The position numbers and the translations under genes are program-made. This document shows, piece after piece, positions 7,212 to 15,222 of a stretch of DNA of 64,000 bases. Under the pieces are notes generated by a model that worked only from the letters and a program-made list of their open reading frames with translations, did no database searches and was not told where the DNA came from. The stretch's first letter is position 1, and every line of letters starts with the position of its first letter. The DNA is from a virus, in the IMG/VR virus record IMGVR_UViG_3300025785_001261, positions 1 through 64,000 of that record; one strand, written 5' to 3'.

Positions 7212-8672
7212 ATGTGCGGTATACTTCTAGTTCGCAGTCGCGATAAAATTCCTTTACAAAAGCACTTTGATGCTTTGAAACAGATCCAAAGTCGCGGACC
7301 CGATTTCATGCGCTATCGACATGAGAACGGTATCTTTATTGGACACACGGTCCTACATATAACCGGCGATCGAGAATACTACGACAATAGCCATAGAAAC
7401 TTCCTGGCCTACAACGGTGAAATCTACAACTACAGAGATCTAGGTGCCTACCGTACCGACACCGAATTCGTACATGAATGTGTGGAGAACGATCTAGGAC
7501 GTCTTACGGCCGGGTGGGGTCCTTGGGCCTGGGCCTGGACTGACAGTGAAACTGTGCTGTATGCGTCAGATCCACAGGGCGAACGTGCTCTCTATCAGTA
7601 CCAGGACGATTCAATTTTGATAGTGTGTTCAGAAGTGGCGCCTATCCTAAGTTATATTGACGGGATAAAACAAGCACAATCTTATGAGACCCGCAACTGG
7701 ACCATGCTGGACACCACACCTTGGCAGGGCATTGTCAAGTGCGTGCCGGGCATGCTGTACCGTGATGGACACCCATCGGGCATCATTGACAGCATATGGT
7801 CATGGGTAAAAGAACCGCAACATGTGACCGAAGATGAGGCCTACGAAGATTTTAGTTCGATATGGCGCGATGTCATGCGGCAAATGACTCCAGCCTGTCC
7901 TGCGGGCTTGACCTATTCGGGTGGTCTAGACAGCTCCATAATCCTAAGCCACTTGCCAGGAGCATATCTATACACCACCAACATGCAGGGCAAAGATCCT
8001 ATAGCAGAACGTGTGGAAGGTTTTCTTAACGCCGGAGAACAACGACGCTTGGCACGCTTTGATGTAAACGAACAGGATTTTGCTCAGGCCTTTGGTGCCT
8101 GCCAGACTCGCATACGCATGCCCATACAGAGTCCCAGTTTTGTGGGGCAGTGGCTCATAGCAGCCTTGTGTGGACAACGGGTGCTGTTCACAGGCATTGG
8201 TGCTGACGAGCTGTTTGGGGGTTACCCTGTGTACGATCGCATGGACTTTGTCAGTTCAGAATCAGCTAGCCCTTATAGTCTAGGCACTCCACTATGGCGC
8301 CAATGTCTGGATACCTGTTCAGGCGATGCAGAAGCTGCCACATTGTTGGCTGACTACTGGCATCAGATAGTGGGTTGTGATGCCAGAGGAGTCGACATGA
8401 TCTGTGGTTCACACGGCATAGAAGCCAGAAGTCCATTCTTGGCTACACCTGTCATTAGATTCGCATTGAATCTGCCCATGTACTTACGACGCGGTAAACC
8501 CTTGATCCGACGGATGTTTCTTGAACGCTGGAATGAGTCACAGATACATGCCAAAAAAGGCTTCACCGGACACTGTAATGATGCACTGCCTTGGATGGGC
8601 ATTGAGATCGTGCCCACCGGAGATAGACAGTCAGACTGGCGACAAATTATACAAACCTGCTTTTATTCGTAA
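7212..8672 (+). CDS. Asparagine synthetase-like glutamine amidotransferase
   Basis: 486 residues. C2 after the initiator Met (MCGILLV) is the N-terminal nucleophile of class II glutamine amidotransferases, with SRGPD, YNGEIYN and TDTEF motifs of the glutaminase domain. SGGLDSS at about 236-242 is the ATP-binding PP-loop of the synthetase domain. The enzyme probably moves ammonia from glutamine to an adenylated carboxylate. It is shorter than the usual 550 or so residues of AsnB. True asparagine synthesis is possible, but AsnB homologues in sugar gene sets also amidate uronic acids, and a UDP-sugar dehydrogenase is nearby. No clear RBS after the terminator. Confidence 0.82.
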   Translation: MCGILLVRSRDKIPLQKHFDALKQIQSRGPDFMRYRHENGIFIGHTVLHITGDREYYDNSHRNFLAYNGEIYNYRDLGAYRTDTEFVHECVENDLGRLTAGWGPWAWAWTDSETVLYASDPQGERALYQYQDDSILIVCSEVAPILSYIDGIKQAQSYETRNWTMLDTTPWQGIVKCVPGMLYRDGHPSGIIDSIWSWVKEPQHVTEDEAYEDFSSIWRDVMRQMTPACPAGLTYSGGLDSSIILSHLPGAYLYTTNMQGKDPIAERVEGFLNAGEQRRLARFDVNEQDFAQAFGACQTRIRMPIQSPSFVGQWLIAALCGQRVLFTGIGADELFGGYPVYDRMDFVSSESASPYSLGTPLWRQCLDTCSGDAEAATLLADYWHQIVGCDARGVDMICGSHGIEARSPFLATPVIRFALNLPMYLRRGKPLIRRMFLERWNESQIHAKKGFTGHCNDALPWMGIEIVPTGDRQSDWRQIIQTCFYS

Positions 8673-9361
8673 CTGCTCCAGTTGATCTCGAGATCAAACC
8701 ACTCAGGAGAAAACTTTATGGCAGGATTTTGCAATAGATATCTATGCAATACATCAACACAATAGGATTCCCCGGGTGTCACTGACCGGGTAAGATCACT
8801 GTTGTATTCGTACCAATATAGTCCATGGTCAGCACTGGCATCGGTCAAGGTAAAGATAAACTGCTGACCCGGAACCGCGCCACACAGGGCAGCAAACTTT
8901 TCAAATGTTGCAACAGATTCCAAGTGCGCATACTGTTGGATTGCATCAGCCCGGCAGGTTACGAATGCTGCCACTGTATCAATTTGGGGTATGCGTTCCA
9001 ATACACGACAACGACTTTCCCCGGTATTGGCCCGATAATGGCCCGGAACTAGATCGGGTCTCAACAGCATGGGTTTCACTATACCCTGTGCCTGTATGTC
9101 GTGCAACCAAAGATTCAATTTGACCAGATTCGCTATGTCATAATGATTGCGCGGGTTGGCTACGAACCCGGCCACACCCAGATCCTGTATGTTGCGATTG
9201 GCCCAGTTGCTCAACACTGACAAGGTCTGTTCATAGCGTATGCTCTTGACTGGCACAGCCGGGTCATAAAACAAGGCGTGGCGACCTGAATGCAGACTAT
9301 CTGCTATGGGGTCCAGATCAGAAGGATAGGTTATTTCTATTTTGGGATTGTTCCAGTACAT
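8663..9361 (-). CDS. Hypothetical protein, weak ParB/Srx-like motif
   Basis: 232 residues on the minus strand, convergent with the amidotransferase gene (10-base overlap). The segment MLLRPDLVPGHYRANTGESRCRVLERIP (about 98-125) resembles the ParB/sulfiredoxin-fold nuclease motif, where a GxxR stretch binds nucleotide or phosphate; this is weak. The C-terminal half has a Trp/Tyr-rich segment (DHGLYWYEYNSDLTR). The stand-alone minus orientation among plus genes suggests a separate insertion. Confidence 0.6.
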   Translation of the reverse strand: MYWNNPKIEITYPSDLDPIADSLHSGRHALFYDPAVPVKSIRYEQTLSVLSNWANRNIQDLGVAGFVANPRNHYDIANLVKLNLWLHDIQAQGIVKPMLLRPDLVPGHYRANTGESRCRVLERIPQIDTVAAFVTCRADAIQQYAHLESVATFEKFAALCGAVPGQQFIFTLTDASADHGLYWYEYNSDLTRSVTPGESYCVDVLHRYLLQNPAIKFSPEWFDLEINWSSYE

Positions 9362-9377
9362 ATAAGTAATTATTCAC

Positions 9378-10340
9378 ATGACTACCCCCAAAGTAAAAAC
9401 GCACACCGACGGCATCTGGATTTCTGAAGCACGCGAAAAAGCCATGCTGGCTACATTGCACAGTTCAGCACAAGGTTTTAGGCCGGTCAAGCAGACACAG
9501 GAAAATTTTGGTTATGCAACTGTGTATGAACACCTGGGTCGACGCCTGCACTATCGATTGGTCGACAGTGTATTTCTACCCAATCCCGACGCTTGGTATG
9601 ATTCCACTGCGGTCATTGTTACCGATAATCATGTCATGAAACCTGTGGCCGGACGTATCATTTCTACTCTTCCAGAGTTCTGGAGCATCTGGCGTTTTGA
9701 ACCCAGCTATGTAGATCGTAGACCTGTCAAAAGATTCAACTGTTTTATGAACCGTCCACGTGGTGATCGCAACATGGTCTATTATGAATTGATACGTAGG
9801 AATCTATTAGATTCGGGGTTCGTCAGCTACAACTGTACCGCGGCCGAACTAGATCAGGAATACACGGCTGCGGATCTATCACGCTACAGTGCAGAGCATG
9901 CGGTTGCACAGGTACCTTACAACACGGTAGAAGCACATGGCACGCTAGAACAGTGCATCATTGATTCAAGTGTGAGCCTGGTGTTGGAAACCTATACCGC
10001 CGACGATCACATTGTGTTGAGTGAAAAAATCTTTAGAGTGATGCAATTACCACGCCCATGGTTGGTATATACCAGTCCTGGTGCTGTGTCTTTGTTGCGT
10101 GGTTATGGATTTGATGTGCTGGACGAGTATGTGGACACTGCCTATGATGATATACAGATGCACAGCCAACGATTAACGGCTGTGTTGGATCAACTGCAAC
10201 AGATCAATACTGCCTGGACCGGCGCAGATTTTGCACGTTTTGATCAGGCTGCGCAACACAACAGAAATCTACTGAACACCTGGGCCGATGCTTGGCCTCA
10301 GCGTTTAGAAAATATCGTACAAGAATTAAAAAATATATGA
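9378..10340 (+). CDS. Glycosyltransferase-like protein, family A member 1
   Basis: 320 residues. The C-terminal third has the signature shared by six proteins here: SLVLETY..., LSEKIFRVM, PWLVYTSPGAVSLLRGYGFDVLDEYVD. The order (Glu-rich strand, S/T-E-K helix, glycine turn, then a G-F/Y-x-T/V-F/L-D stretch) recalls the nucleotide-sugar binding part of GT10 fucosyltransferase-like enzymes (VTEKxxxAL...G). No published member is identified, so function is inferred. It is the first of three adjacent copies; the next ATG overlaps its TGA. Confidence 0.5.
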   Translation: MTTPKVKTHTDGIWISEAREKAMLATLHSSAQGFRPVKQTQENFGYATVYEHLGRRLHYRLVDSVFLPNPDAWYDSTAVIVTDNHVMKPVAGRIISTLPEFWSIWRFEPSYVDRRPVKRFNCFMNRPRGDRNMVYYELIRRNLLDSGFVSYNCTAAELDQEYTAADLSRYSAEHAVAQVPYNTVEAHGTLEQCIIDSSVSLVLETYTADDHIVLSEKIFRVMQLPRPWLVYTSPGAVSLLRGYGFDVLDEYVDTAYDDIQMHSQRLTAVLDQLQQINTAWTGADFARFDQAAQHNRNLLNTWADAWPQRLENIVQELKNI

Positions 10341-11326
10341 TCCGGTTTGTAGGCTCAGAATTCTTACAGCAACCCCGTGATGTCACTGGGCCCGAGCTGA
10401 TCATGATCGAAGATCATCACTACAATGAAGAGCTTGGTTGTTATCCGATACAACAACTGTTGGATGACAGTCCATATCAGCACACTGTGGTGTTTGATCA
10501 TGTGTTGCGACACGAAGGTCCCTTGTCCAGATATGACTTGATTTTCGTACCGGCTTTCTTGGCCAGGACCTGTAGAGATTTCGTACAACAGAATATCGTC
10601 CCTGATTGGGGGCAACGGCCTTACACTTTCAATTTTATGATCAACAAGCCTAGACTACATAGAGAATTTCTACTGGTATTGATTGATCATTTTAAATTAA
10701 CCAATTATACACATACCTTGTGCTGGAAGAAAGCCTGGATCAATCCTGACCTTGTTGATGCACGCTATCGGCCGCTGGTACGTCAGCCGGTCAGTATCGA
10801 ACCAAGACAATTCCTACTGGGGCAAGAAAATCTCCTGGATCGCGGTCTACAATATCGACAGGTACGCAATAGCCAAAACTATCAGAGTTTTCTGCAACAC
10901 GAACTATTTGAAAATTCCTGCGTCAGTATCATAACCGAACCGGCCTTTTATGAACAGGAAACCATCATTACCGAAAAGACCATCATGGCCTTATGGGGTG
11001 GTACTATTCCCATCTGGATGGGTGGCTGGCGCATAGCCGACTATCTCGGAGATCTAGGATTTGATACCTTTGATGATGTGGTAGATCATTCCTATCAAGC
11101 TCTGGCAGATCCATGGGACCGTGCTTACTACGCCATCGAACGCAATCTGGCCCTGTTACAGGATCATGCCAGTCTGGAACGATTCTGCAGCCAGAATCGC
11201 GAACGTTTTGAACACAATTTGGATCTGGTCAAATCCAATATATTCCAACGACAGTGTACTGAGATGATGGCACAGCGATCGGAACTGTCAGGATTGTTTA
11301 CAGATTTGTCAGGCCCTGCATGCTAA
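10337..11326 (+). CDS. GT10-like glycosyltransferase, family A member 2
   Basis: 329 residues from the ATG at 10337 that overlaps the upstream stop; an earlier codon at 10292 lies inside that gene. It contains ETIITEKTIMALWGGTIPIW (about 214-233), the best match in this set to the GT10 motif (TEKxxxAxxxGxxPI), then GFDTFDDVVDHSY. The N-terminal EDHHYNEELGCYPIQQLL and FNFMINKPRLHREFLL are shared closely with the next gene, so the two arose by tandem duplication. Likely a sugar transferase for phage or host glycans. Confidence 0.6.
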   Translation: MIRFVGSEFLQQPRDVTGPELIMIEDHHYNEELGCYPIQQLLDDSPYQHTVVFDHVLRHEGPLSRYDLIFVPAFLARTCRDFVQQNIVPDWGQRPYTFNFMINKPRLHREFLLVLIDHFKLTNYTHTLCWKKAWINPDLVDARYRPLVRQPVSIEPRQFLLGQENLLDRGLQYRQVRNSQNYQSFLQHELFENSCVSIITEPAFYEQETIITEKTIMALWGGTIPIWMGGWRIADYLGDLGFDTFDDVVDHSYQALADPWDRAYYAIERNLALLQDHASLERFCSQNRERFEHNLDLVKSNIFQRQCTEMMAQRSELSGLFTDLSGPAC

Positions 11327-12420
11327 GGATCTTTGGACCCACTTATCGCTACGCAGGCGAACGTCTTACTCAGGCCGAAACCATCTTCATAGAGGATCAT
11401 CACTATGATGAACAGGCCCGTGGTTATCCAGTACAACAACTGCTGTACAACAGCACGTGTGATCCACATGCACATCTAGTGGTCATAAGCGGCCTGGCTC
11501 ATGACGATGTTCTAGCAGAATATCCGCATGTGTGCCTGCCCTGGTATGCTGCCAATCAAGTGGATCAGTTTGAACAGGAACATATACAGCCTGACTGGAC
11601 CCACAAGACTGCCACATTTAACTTTATGATCAACAAGCCCAGACTGCACAGGAAATTTCTCCTACAGTTGATCGACCATTTTGCGCTGACCGATTACACA
11701 CACAGTCTGCCTTGGCAACGCACTCAAATAGTCACAGAGGATCTGCTGGGTCTGACACAGAATGCTTTGTATCGACATATCATACAGAAACATGGGCAGG
11801 TACCTTGTACCACCACTGACTATAGATTTGGTCCCGAACAGATGATGGATCAAGGAATCCGCAATGGCGCATTCCGCAACAGCCAGACCTACAATGGACT
11901 TTTGCGTGCTCGTGTGTTTGAACCTGCCTGTATCAGCCTCATAACCGATGTGATGTTTTTTGAACGCGAAACAAGAATCTCAGAAAAGACCATCATGGCC
12001 ATATACGGTGGTACTGTTCCTATCTGGGTAGGCGGGTGGCGCATTGCGTCGGGCATGCGAAACTTGGGATTTGATACCTTTGATGACATAGTGGATCATT
12101 CATACGAAGATTTACCCGATCCCTTGGATCGTTGTTATCATGCGGTCAAATTAAACCTGCATCTACTTCAGGAGCCCGATTGGATACGCAACTTCCTGGA
12201 AAAAAATCACGCTAGATTACAACACAATCTGGATCTGTGCCGCGCCAATGTTTTCCGTACACGTTGCCTACAACAGATACAAGAGTTTGATCCCAAGACC
12301 CAACAGGACCTACTAGGTATCCTAGACCGTACTGCTAAATTTTCTTCTACCCTGGGTGATGTCACGGCTCGTTTGAGTCCTGCTCAAATATCTAATTCCA
12401 AACCGGTTGACAAGTCATAA
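11320..12420 (+). CDS. GT10-like glycosyltransferase, family A member 3
   Basis: 366 residues, overlapping the previous gene by 7 bases and clearly its paralogue: EDHHYDEQARGYPVQQLL, FNFMINKPRLHRKFLLQLIDHF, FERETRISEKTIMAIYGGTVPIW and GFDTFDDIVDHSYEDLPDP are all conserved. It differs by a longer loop near residues 145-165 and a C-terminal extension of about 35 residues. The pair may transfer different sugars or use different acceptors. The sigma70-type promoter of the next unit starts within its last codons. Confidence 0.6.
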   Translation: MLRIFGPTYRYAGERLTQAETIFIEDHHYDEQARGYPVQQLLYNSTCDPHAHLVVISGLAHDDVLAEYPHVCLPWYAANQVDQFEQEHIQPDWTHKTATFNFMINKPRLHRKFLLQLIDHFALTDYTHSLPWQRTQIVTEDLLGLTQNALYRHIIQKHGQVPCTTTDYRFGPEQMMDQGIRNGAFRNSQTYNGLLRARVFEPACISLITDVMFFERETRISEKTIMAIYGGTVPIWVGGWRIASGMRNLGFDTFDDIVDHSYEDLPDPLDRCYHAVKLNLHLLQEPDWIRNFLEKNHARLQHNLDLCRANVFRTRCLQQIQEFDPKTQQDLLGILDRTAKFSSTLGDVTARLSPAQISNSKPVDKS

Positions 12421-12435
12421 ATATCTGTGTATAAT
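12407..12435 (+). promoter_or_regulatory. Sigma70-type promoter with embedded late-like box
   Basis: TTGACA 12407-12412, 17 bases, TATAAT 12430-12435. The spacer contains CATAAATAT (12416-12424), close to the late consensus, so the same spot may serve early and late transcription. The predicted start is at about 12442. Confidence 0.8.
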
Positions 12436-12442
12436 ACTTACT

Positions 12443-12597
12443 ATGAAGAACACAACTTTACACAGCTCCTTGTTAAAAGACCAAATGATTGGACTGTCCA
12501 ATCTATGGGTGCTGGAGTGTGGCCGAAAGGGTTCTGAATAAGCTGAGAATTAACTGGATTATTCAAGAGCCCTGGAATTCAAACTCCGGGGTTTTTT
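12443..12597 (+). promoter_or_regulatory. Structured leader with terminator/antiterminator-like hairpins
   Basis: A gene-free leader of about 155 nt. It holds a palindromic hairpin GATTGGAC-T-GTCCAATC (12487-12503), a long hairpin GGGTTCTGAATAA (12529-12541) with TTATTCA-a-GAGCCC (12559-12572), and a terminator CCCTGGA (12570-12576) with TCCGGGG (12585-12591) followed by six T. The last two compete for CCC at 12570-12572, as in attenuators. A 32-codon ORF starts with ATG at 12443, at the predicted +1, and stops at 12541 inside the long hairpin; it might be a leader peptide. Ligand or signal unknown. A tRNA was considered and rejected. Confidence 0.5.
12570..12597 (+). terminator. Rho-independent terminator or attenuator
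   Basis: CCCTGGA pairs with TCCGGGG around an 8-base loop and is followed by TTTTTT. It lies 15 bases before the ATG of the next gene, so it ends the leader RNA unless bypassed. Confidence 0.7.
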
Positions 12598-12611
12598 ATT
12601 GAGGAAAAGAA

Positions 12612-12857
12612 ATGACAGTTTTTACAACCACCTCTGTGGCACAAGATCGATATGCCACTTGCCAACAGTGTGAGCACTGGATCAATGCCACCCGGATGTG
12701 CGGACAGTGTGGATGTTTTATGCCGTTCAAGGTGCGTTTTTACAATGCCAATTGTCCGGTTGGTCGTTGGAGTCAGGAACGCGGATCTCGATCTGCTGTA
12801 GAGCCCGACTTGTCGACCTTTGCAGTATCAGGAGAAAATAATGAAACCAACAACTAA
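12612..12857 (+). CDS. Small zinc-ribbon-like protein
   Basis: 81 residues with CQQC at 18-21, CGQC-GC at 31-36 and NCPVGRW at 48-54: enough cysteines for one treble-clef or zinc-ribbon site. Similar short proteins with a C-terminal CPxxxW are common in phages; their function is unknown. GAGG of TTGAGGAAAAGAA is the RBS. Its production depends on the attenuator-like leader directly upstream. Confidence 0.65.
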   Translation: MTVFTTTSVAQDRYATCQQCEHWINATRMCGQCGCFMPFKVRFYNANCPVGRWSQERGSRSAVEPDLSTFAVSGENNETNN

Positions 12858-13011
12858 CAGAAAAGAAACAAAATTTGTACTAGCACCCGAAGAGCGGGCG
12901 GCCTTGATTGAAGCCAAGTATGCACGAGCACAGGCACAGGTCGAAGCCATGATAGCACAGGTCGAAGCAGTACGCAACTTGAAAACTGTGTATCATCAAA
13001 TTGAAGATTAA
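12841..13011 (+). CDS. Small charged helical protein
   Basis: 56 residues from the ATG at 12841, which has RBS AGGAG seven bases upstream and overlaps the preceding gene by 17 bases. Almost wholly one long amphipathic helix (ERAALIEAKYARAQAQVEAMIAQVEAVRNLK), likely a coiled coil. No family recognised. Confidence 0.6.
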   Translation: MKPTTNRKETKFVLAPEERAALIEAKYARAQAQVEAMIAQVEAVRNLKTVYHQIED

Positions 13012-13023
13012 AAGGAGGCGATT

Positions 13024-13608
13024 ATGCCAGCAGTATTTTTAACCAGTGACACGCACTTTGGTCATGCGGGTGTATGTCGCTTCACACGAGCAGATGGTGT
13101 TACCAAGTTAAGGCCCTGGACTGATCCAGAAGAAATGGACGAAGCCATGGTCCGGGCCTGGAATGAACGTGTGCGACCCAACGACAAGGTATATCACCTG
13201 GGTGATGTTGTGATCAACCGTCGGGCCTTGAAAACCATGTCCAGATTAAATGGCGACAAGGTCTTGATTCGTGGTAACCATGACATCTTTCCAGACGCAG
13301 AATATCGCGAGTATTTTAGAGAACTGCGTGCCTACCATGTGATGAATGGCATGATCCTAAGTCACATACCTATCCACAGCGAAAGCCTGGGTAGATTTGG
13401 TGTCAACATACACGGGCATACCCACGCCAATCGTGTAATGCGACCGTTGGCCACAAGCGGACGGTCTGATGTTGTTGATGTCAGATACCACTGTGTCTGC
13501 GTTGAGCAGACCGATTTTGCTCCAATCCTGTTTGAGGATGTTGTTAAACGGATTGAAGCAGAAGGTGGTGTGATTGGTTTTAGGAACGGCAACGGTCCTT
13601 CAATGTAA
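13024..13608 (+). CDS. Calcineurin-like metallophosphoesterase
   Basis: 194 residues with all metal-binding blocks: SDTHFGH (8-14), HLGDVV (59-64), RGNHD (about 83-87), LSHIPIH (about 115-121) and HGHTHAN (about 132-138). AAAGGAGG is a strong RBS. Length and motif spacing fit small single-domain phosphoesterases seen in phages and bacteria. Substrates may be cyclic nucleotides, nucleotide ends or small phosphoesters; sequence alone does not decide. Confidence 0.85.
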   Translation: MPAVFLTSDTHFGHAGVCRFTRADGVTKLRPWTDPEEMDEAMVRAWNERVRPNDKVYHLGDVVINRRALKTMSRLNGDKVLIRGNHDIFPDAEYREYFRELRAYHVMNGMILSHIPIHSESLGRFGVNIHGHTHANRVMRPLATSGRSDVVDVRYHCVCVEQTDFAPILFEDVVKRIEAEGGVIGFRNGNGPSM

Positions 13609-13612
13609 TAAA

Positions 13613-13686
13613 GCGGGATTAGTTTAGGGGCAAAACTAGAGATTTCCAATCTTTCGTCATCGGTTCGATTCCGATATCCCGCTCCA
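13613..13686 (+). tRNA. tRNA-Gly(TCC)
   Basis: Acceptor GCGGGAT pairs with ATCCCGC (13676-13682), discriminator T as expected for glycine, CCA encoded. Anticodon loop TTTCCAA on stem AGAGA/TCTTT. Confidence 0.92.
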
Positions 13687-13691
13687 AGTAT

Positions 13692-13765
13692 TCCGGGCAA
13701 GTGTTACGGTAGCACAGCAGACTCCAAACCTGCTGGACGGGGTTCGATTCCCTGGCTCGGAGCCA
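13692..13765 (+). tRNA. tRNA-Trp(CCA)
   Basis: Acceptor TCCGGGC pairs with GCTCGGA (13755-13761), discriminator G typical for tryptophan, CCA encoded. The loop CTCCAAA gives anticodon CCA; the base pair closing the loop is A-C. Confidence 0.9.
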
Positions 13766-13768
13766 TGT

Positions 13769-13797
13769 TTGACAAGCAGTAGAAACAAGTGTATAAT
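13769..13797 (+). promoter_or_regulatory. Sigma70-type promoter for the inverted-repeat RNA
   Basis: TTGACA 13769-13774, 17-base spacer, TATAAT 13792-13797. The predicted start at about 13804 falls inside the left arm of the 18-bp inverted repeat. Confidence 0.8.
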
Positions 13798-13799
13798 AG

Positions 13800-14000
13800 T
13801 ATTACTCATTGTGAAGATTGTGTGCGAAAGATTAAGCAATCCTAACTGTTGAGGAAGATAACCACCCTGTGCGAGTTACTCCACGAGAGAACGCCGTATG
13901 CTGAGACGGCTTAACGACCACAGGGGAACGGCTGACGCATGGTAACCAATCCATCCATAAGTTCTTAAACATGTGACAGTGGTCTTCACAATGAGTAATA
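13800..14000 (+). ncRNA. Candidate structured RNA closed by an 18-bp inverted repeat
   Basis: TATTACTCATTGTGAAGA (13800-13817) is the exact reverse complement of 13983-14000, so the transcript could close on itself with a long perfect helix. Inside are CCCTGTG (13865-13871) with CACAGGG (13919-13925), enclosing GCCGT/ACGGC (13893-13910), plus possible short stems GATT/AATC (13830-13841) and ACTGT/ACAGT. It has its own promoter and lies between tRNA-Trp and tRNA-Cys, whose first base is 14002. No ORF of note. It is not recognised as 6S, RNase P or a known riboswitch from its motifs. Function unknown; RNase processing next to tRNA-Cys is likely. Confidence 0.6.
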
Positions 14001-14001
14001 T

Positions 14002-14079
14002 GCAACGGTGGCAGAGTGGCCCAATGCGCAGGACTGCAAATCCTGAAAGCCGCTGGTTCAAATCCAGCCCGTTGCTCCA
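14002..14079 (+). tRNA. tRNA-Cys(GCA)
   Basis: Acceptor GCAACGG pairs with CCGTTGC (14069-14075), discriminator T as in cysteine tRNAs, CCA encoded. Anticodon loop CTGCAAA on stem CAGGA/TCCTG. Confidence 0.92.
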
Positions 14080-14082
14080 GAT

Positions 14083-14157
14083 GCTCCGTTCGTCTATCGG
14101 TTAGGACACCCGCCTTTCACGCAGGTAAGAGCAGTTCGATTCTGCTACGGAGCGCCA
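14083..14157 (+). tRNA. tRNA-Glu(TTC)
   Basis: Acceptor GCTCCGT pairs with ACGGAGC (14147-14153), discriminator G, CCA encoded. The anticodon loop CTTTCAC gives TTC; the stem CCCGC/GCAGG has one C-A mismatch. The D-arm (CGTCTATCGGTTAGGAC) is typical of glutamate tRNA. Confidence 0.9.
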
Positions 14158-14181
14158 GATATATACAATAAAGGAACCGGT

Positions 14182-14325
14182 ATGCCAGTAAAAGAAACCA
14201 TTAATCGAGCCTACGGCAATACTCCACGAGACCTGCCGGATCCATTCAGCTGGACCGACGATTTCCTGCCCAGAACGTTCAAGTATTTTTGGTTGCGCTG
14301 GATCGTTCGGCGATATTTCCGATAA
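14182..14325 (+). CDS. Small basic C-terminal protein
   Basis: 47 residues, MPVKETINRAYGNTPRDLPD followed by WTDDFLPRTF and a Trp/Arg-rich tail ending RWIVRRYFR. RBS AAAGGAA sits eight bases upstream. Proline-rich front and basic aromatic tail suggest a membrane- or nucleic-acid-binding peptide. No family recognised. Confidence 0.55.
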   Translation: MPVKETINRAYGNTPRDLPDPFSWTDDFLPRTFKYFWLRWIVRRYFR

Positions 14326-14368
14326 GATCTGTCAACTCTAGTGCGTGTCAAGGCGTTATTATAGTACA

Positions 14369-14500
14369 ATGACACCTTTGATACTACAGGTTAAAGAAAT
14401 GCTAAGTCGAAACTTGGAGGCCTGGGATATTGCTCGCCGACTACATGTCAACATAGATCTGGTGCGTGAAGCCATACGCATACTGGACCAATTTAATTGA
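14369..14500 (+). CDS. Small helix-turn-helix-like protein
   Basis: 43 residues; LEAWDIARRLHVNIDLVREAIRIL (residues 16-39) has the spacing of a helix-turn-helix. The ATG is six bases after a TATTAT box (14357-14362) with no RBS, so initiation may be leaderless. The frame stays open after its TGA for 31 more codons to 14599. The next 131 bases up to 14631 hold no other gene I can support. Confidence 0.5.
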   Translation: MTPLILQVKEMLSRNLEAWDIARRLHVNIDLVREAIRILDQFN

Positions 14501-14631
14501 TCTGCTGACCTCGACTCGCAAGAGTATTCAGCATCCGCCGGAGCGAAAAGAGGATGGGCTGCTGCCGCGGGGTTTGATAGTTTCCTGACACAAAAATAAC
14601 TATCACTACTTTTCCTAGTAAATATTCCAGA

Positions 14632-15222
14632 ATGATACAAGACTTCAAATATTTCCATTGGGGCATTTATCCAGAAGACACGCCGGTGTACGGTCTGTAT
14701 GAGCCGGTACTAGACAAATTTTTATTGGTTTTGAATTCGCTTGAACATGCCGAGATGTTAAAATACCTCAATTGCTCGCGATATGGATTGCATATCTGTA
14801 GATTGGATCAGGCCAGCAATTTCCAAGAAATCCTGATCGATAATGAATGCTGTGAAAACTGGTCATTTACCAACAAAGCAACAGATTTGTTTGTGGAGCA
14901 GGCACTGAATGATCTTGATCCAATCATGGTCAAAGAATTTTGTACATCATCGGACGAAAAAGTCTGGAACGTCATTGAAGAAAAACGCTGGCTGATGTTT
15001 TGTCAACATGTGCTAGAACTACTGGATACATCCTACATATACAATAAATTATTCAAATCATTAGGAAGTTTTCTACGCATAGAAGAATTTCAAAATATTG
15101 AAAGCATCAGCACAGTGCGCAGTGAAATTTTATCTGCGCTTTTTTTAGGATCCAACATAGCCGACGCACAAGAACAAGTAAAGAAAATATTAAGTAGAAT
15201 TTCACAAGAACACCTGATATGA
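14632..15222 (+). CDS. Hypothetical protein paired with a PP-loop gene
   Basis: 196 residues, AT-rich in composition compared with neighbours. Helical in the second half (RSEILSALFLGSNIADAQEQVKKILSRI). Its stop overlaps the ATG of the PP-loop gene, suggesting they act together. No RBS is seen; GTAAATATT upstream is late-promoter-like but weak. No family recognised. Confidence 0.6.
   Translation: MIQDFKYFHWGIYPEDTPVYGLYEPVLDKFLLVLNSLEHAEMLKYLNCSRYGLHICRLDQASNFQEILIDNECCENWSFTNKATDLFVEQALNDLDPIMVKEFCTSSDEKVWNVIEEKRWLMFCQHVLELLDTSYIYNKLFKSLGSFLRIEEFQNIESISTVRSEILSALFLGSNIADAQEQVKKILSRISQEHLI

Noticed and set aside
12512-12589. A possible class II tRNA, from a CTGGAGT/ACTCCGG pairing and a TTCAAA stretch
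   Set aside because: No standard T-loop or anticodon arm fits, no CCA follows, and the sequence is better explained by two hairpins and a terminator.
13800-14000. Match to 6S RNA or RNase P RNA
   Set aside because: The long closing helix recalls 6S, and GAGGAAG recalls part of RNase P, but the other conserved blocks of both are absent.
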